A stretch of DNA of 18,396 bases from Anaerolineales bacterium UBA3082. GTDB lineage: Bacteria > Chloroflexota > Anaerolineae > UBA7937. Numbering within the stretch: position 1 is the first letter of the stretch; each line of letters begins with the position of its first letter. Location: NCBI GenBank assembly GCA_002366595.1, contig DFBK01000019.1, positions 1-18,396 on the forward strand. The letters run 5' to 3'. Of the stretch, positions 15,702-18,396 are shown piece after piece. Under the pieces are notes generated by a model. It saw nothing but the letters and a program-made list of their open reading frames with translations, was not told the origin of the DNA and did no database searches. The translations under genes were made by a program, and so were the position numbers.

Positions 15702-16616
15702 CTAGGTGGTGACGAAGTTCCGCCCCTTGAGGGATATGGAGTGGACTATGCGGGTGTCTATGGGCCTATCCTCGGGCTGGGTGGTGGCTCGCACGGTGAC
15801 GTGACCGGCCAGCGGGCCATGCAGTATTTTATCCGTCAGGGTCTCCTGCACCTGGAAGATACCCGCAGAGTTGCACATCTGGACCACGATCTCTACCGGG
15901 TATTCCTCGCCCCTGGCGATCATCACCTCCTCGATGGAGAGGGCCGAGACGGTATGGATATTGACATTCCCCAAATCGAAGGCCATCCGCCCTCGTCCCT
16001 TAGTGAGGTCGCAGCCGTCGGCCACCGCCACTAGCCCTGCCTCCAAGGTCAAGGGCTCCGGCTCCACACCGTGGCAATGGATGCTATGGAGTATGAAACC
16101 CCGCAGTTCGATCCGCTGCTCCGGATCCTCGTAGAACTGGGGCATCAAGCGATCCAGAATGGGCAAGGCCAGATAGACCCCCCAGTGGGCATGCTCCACC
16201 CTATGGATCTGGTTCCCCAAGTCGTGAAGGAGGGCCCCGGTGAGGACTACCAGAAAGGCATCGTCCAGGTCACCGGCGCCTGAGGCCACCACATCGGGCT
16301 GTATCCCCGCCTCCACCAGCAACTTGAGCATAGTGATGGCGCTGGCCGCGGCCACCTTGGCGTGGACTTCACCATGGTCATTGAAGTTCAGTTTGGTCAC
16401 CGCTATGTAATCCGCCATATCCCAGTTGGCCCGCACTTCAGGGTCGGCCACCAAGATGTCATACATCCGAGTGGCTTTGGAGTAAGGCTTCAAGGTCTCA
16501 TAGATGACATCTATACACCTCGCCTCCAACTCATCGTACACTTGGGGTAGGTCTATCTCCACCCCTCGGTTCTGATATTTGCGCTCCTCCCGCTTTACCT
16601 CTATTCTCCTGGGCAT
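15702..16616 (-). CDS. HD-domain phosphohydrolase
   Basis: The 304-residue protein carries a metal-dependent HD domain: His81/His85 in NDHGEVHAKVA, the doublet His131-Asp132 in GALLHDLGN, His142 and His144 in RVEHAHW, His177/His180/His182 in LHSIHCHG, and Asp200 in AVADGCD. Such proteins hydrolyse phosphoesters or nucleotides in the cytoplasm. The N-terminal 70 residues and the last 90 (TVSALSIEEVMI onward) are not familiar to me. I chose ATG 16616 because AAAGGAG lies 6 bases upstream; the open frame reaches a TTG at 16634, but that would swallow the binding site. It starts 28 bases after the mutase stop, in the same direction. A link to the mutase, for example in cofactor or nucleotide handling, is only suggested by position. 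Confidence 0.85.
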   Translation of the reverse strand: MPRRIEVKREERKYQNRGVEIDLPQVYDELEARCIDVIYETLKPYSKATRMYDILVADPEVRANWDMADYIAVTKLNFNDHGEVHAKVAAASAITMLKLLVEAGIQPDVVASGAGDLDDAFLVVLTGALLHDLGNQIHRVEHAHWGVYLALPILDRLMPQFYEDPEQRIELRGFILHSIHCHGVEPEPLTLEAGLVAVADGCDLTKGRGRMAFDLGNVNIHTVSALSIEEVMIARGEEYPVEIVVQMCNSAGIFQVQETLTDKILHGPLAGHVTVRATTQPEDRPIDTRIVHSISLKGRNFVTT

Positions 16617-16644
16617 TTTGTCTCCTTTCGGCAATTGACTAAAG

Positions 16645-18321
16645 TCAAATCACCACCGGCTCTCTATACTCTCCGAAGACCTCCCTCAACACCCCGCAGA
16701 TCTCCCCTAGGGTGCCGTAGGCCCTCACCGCATCCAGGATGTAAGGCATCAAATTCTCTGAGGCCTTTGCTGCTTCTCGCAGGGCCTCAAGCCTCCTCAT
16801 CAACTCTTCGTTGTCCCTTTCCCTTCTCACCCTAGCCAGTCTTTCCCTCTGCCGCCTCTCCCCTTCAGGATCCAGGCGAAGAAGGGGTATCCGCAGGGGC
16901 TCATCAAGTTGATACTTATTCACCCCCACGATAGTGCGGTCGCCGCTATCGATGGCTCGCTGATATTTGTAGGCGCTCTCCGCTATCTTTCGCTGGAAGT
17001 AACCCACCTCAATGGCTGGGACCACACCTCCCAAAGCCTCGATCTCCTCGAATATCTGGTAGGCTTCCTTCTCCAAGCGATCGGTGAGGGCCTCTAGGTA
17101 GTAACTCCCGCCCAGAGGGTCGATGGTGTTGGTCACTCCGCTCTCGTGGGCGATGATCTGCTGGGTGCGGAGAGCCACTCGTGCTGCCTCCTCGCTGGGC
17201 AAGGCCAAAGCCTCGTCCATGGAATTGGTGTGAAGCGATTGCGTCCCCCCCAAGACGGCAGCCAACGCCTGGATAGCCACCCGCACTACGTTATTCTCCG
17301 GCTGCTCGGCGGTGAGGGAGACCCCCGCCGTCTGGGTGTGGAAGCGGAGCCACCAAGATCGCGGGTTCTTGGCCCCGAAACGTTCCCGCATCTCGCGGGC
17401 CCATATCCTTCTGGCGGCTCTATATTTGGCGATCTCCTCGAAGAAGTCGTTATGGGCGTTGAAGAAGAAGGAGAGGCGAGGGGCGAAATCATCTAGTTTG
17501 AGACCCCGTTTCACCGCCTCTTCCACGTAGGCGAAGCCGTCGGCCAAGGTGAAGGCCAACTCCTGGGCTGCCGTAGCCCCTGCCTCACGGATATGGTAGC
17601 CGCTTATAGAGATGGTGTTCCAGCGAGGCAGATATTTGGAACCGTATTCGAAGGTATCCACGATGAGGCGCATGGAGGGCTCGGGGGGGAAGATGAACGA
17701 CTTCTGGGCTATATACTCCTTTAAGATATCGTTCTGGATAGTGCCTCCCAATTTTTCCTGGGGGACGCCCTGTCTCTCCGCCGCGGCTATATACATCGCC
17801 CAGACCACCGCCGCCGGCCCGTTGATGGTCATGGAGGTGGTCACTTCATCGAGGGGGATGCCCTCAAAGAGGATCTCCATATCGGCCAGGGAGGAGATAG
17901 CCACCCCGCATTTGCCGAACTCCCCCTCCGCTTCCAGGTCATCGGTGTCGTAGCCGTAGAGGGTAGGGTAGTCGAAGGCCACCGAGAGCCCCGTCTCCCC
18001 GTGCTCCAAGAGGTATCTAAAGCGGGCGTTGGTCTCCTCGGCGGTCCCGTACCCGGCGAACATCCGCATAGTCCAAAGCCGCCCCCGATACATAGTGGGA
18101 TGGATGCCTCTGGTAAAGGGGTACTCGCCGGGGAAGCCCAGGTCCCGCCGGTAACCCAAACCTTTCACCTCCTCCGGGGTGTAGAGGCGCTCGACGGGTA
18201 TCCCTGACATAGTGAAGAAACCCTCCCTCCGCTCGGGGTAGTTCGCTAGGCGGTTCTTGAGGGTGGTCCCCTCCCACCTGGCCCGGCTCTCCCCCAGCCT
18301 CTCTAAATCATCCTTCTCCAT
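16645..18321 (-). CDS. B12-dependent acyl-CoA mutase large subunit (isobutyryl-/methylmalonyl-CoA mutase family)
   Basis: The 558-residue TIM-barrel substrate subunit catalyses a carbon-skeleton rearrangement of an acyl-CoA; it lacks the C-terminal B12 domain, so it needs a separate small subunit, not in the window. Motifs: RGIHPTMYRGRLWTMR, GLSVAFDYPTLYGYD, TSMTINGPAA, GTIQNDILKEYIAQKSF, SGYHIREAG with catalytic His243, FHTQTAGVSLTAEQP, GGTQSLHTNSMDEALALP. Substrate-site residues are Phe88 (in RMFAGYG) and Gln206 (in YIAQKSF). Methylmalonyl-CoA mutase has Tyr89 and Arg207 there; isobutyryl-CoA mutase has Phe and Gln, as I recall. This makes isobutyryl-CoA to butyryl-CoA the preferred reading, despite the usual methylmalonyl label. 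GAGGAGG lies 8 bases before ATG 18321. It heads the minus-strand run. Confidence 0.9.
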   Translation of the reverse strand: MEKDDLERLGESRARWEGTTLKNRLANYPERREGFFTMSGIPVERLYTPEEVKGLGYRRDLGFPGEYPFTRGIHPTMYRGRLWTMRMFAGYGTAEETNARFRYLLEHGETGLSVAFDYPTLYGYDTDDLEAEGEFGKCGVAISSLADMEILFEGIPLDEVTTSMTINGPAAVVWAMYIAAAERQGVPQEKLGGTIQNDILKEYIAQKSFIFPPEPSMRLIVDTFEYGSKYLPRWNTISISGYHIREAGATAAQELAFTLADGFAYVEEAVKRGLKLDDFAPRLSFFFNAHNDFFEEIAKYRAARRIWAREMRERFGAKNPRSWWLRFHTQTAGVSLTAEQPENNVVRVAIQALAAVLGGTQSLHTNSMDEALALPSEEAARVALRTQQIIAHESGVTNTIDPLGGSYYLEALTDRLEKEAYQIFEEIEALGGVVPAIEVGYFQRKIAESAYKYQRAIDSGDRTIVGVNKYQLDEPLRIPLLRLDPEGERRQRERLARVRRERDNEELMRRLEALREAAKASENLMPYILDAVRAYGTLGEICGVLREVFGEYREPVVI

Positions 18322-18396
18322 TCTAGCAACCTCCTCTACTACCTATCAACCAGTAGAGCAAATCAATACTCAATCCCTTCCCGACCCTTTATCCCT

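Overview
The window is bacterial chromosomal DNA, moderately G+C-rich in its metabolic genes and densely packed, with operon-style spacing and 4-bp stop/start overlaps. Gene content and style (split biotin-dependent acyl-CoA carboxylase, CoA mutase without a fused B12 domain, stand-alone ribonuclease H-like protein) would suit an uncultured Chloroflexota-like anaerobe. That is a guess from general resemblance; no rRNA or marker gene is present to fix the taxon.

Layout. 1-2271 (+): C-terminal bulk of a penicillin-acylase-type N-terminal-serine hydrolase, cut by the left edge, followed by a hairpin. 2363-3083 (-): biotin-protein ligase whose C-terminal domain lies out of frame, read from a near-consensus promoter that probably gives a leaderless mRNA. 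3097-3225 (+): a remnant resembling a DUF433 protein. 3351-14339 (+): a long collinear run of thiolase, DUF429 protein, acyl-CoA dehydrogenase, three unfamiliar genes, carboxyltransferase, a DNA methyltransferase/restriction endonuclease pair, biotin carboxylase, biotin carrier protein, cupin and RNase H-like protein, closed by a strong intrinsic terminator at 14364. 14462-15013 (-): PIN-domain protein. 15120-15251 (+): scar of an integron-type tyrosine recombinase. 15248-18321 (-): acyl-CoA mutase large subunit, HD-domain protein and a deoxyribosyltransferase-like protein, probably one transcript.

How the genes fit together. The metabolic core is short- or branched-chain acyl-CoA chemistry: thiolase, acyl-CoA dehydrogenase, three-part acyl-CoA carboxylase and a B12-dependent mutase. 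The biotin ligase would charge the carrier protein. The mutase has Phe88 and Gln206 where methylmalonyl-CoA mutases have Tyr and Arg. By my recollection of the family that is the isobutyryl-CoA mutase signature, which would connect isobutyryl-CoA to butyryl-CoA, the acyl-CoA dehydrogenase and the thiolase.

Two A+T-richer blocks interrupt this metabolic run on either side of the carboxyltransferase gene. One (6591-8061) is a tightly overlapping three-gene cassette whose central protein looks like a PUA/EVE-like reader domain fused to a PD-(D/E)XK, NucS-like nuclease domain. The other (9755-11458) is a Type II-like restriction-modification pair. The first is the best candidate here for an undescribed defence system. 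Three small decayed genes (biotin ligase 3' end, DUF433-like remnant, integrase remnant) all appear to have lost an internal block, suggesting deletion-driven decay or assembly collapse.
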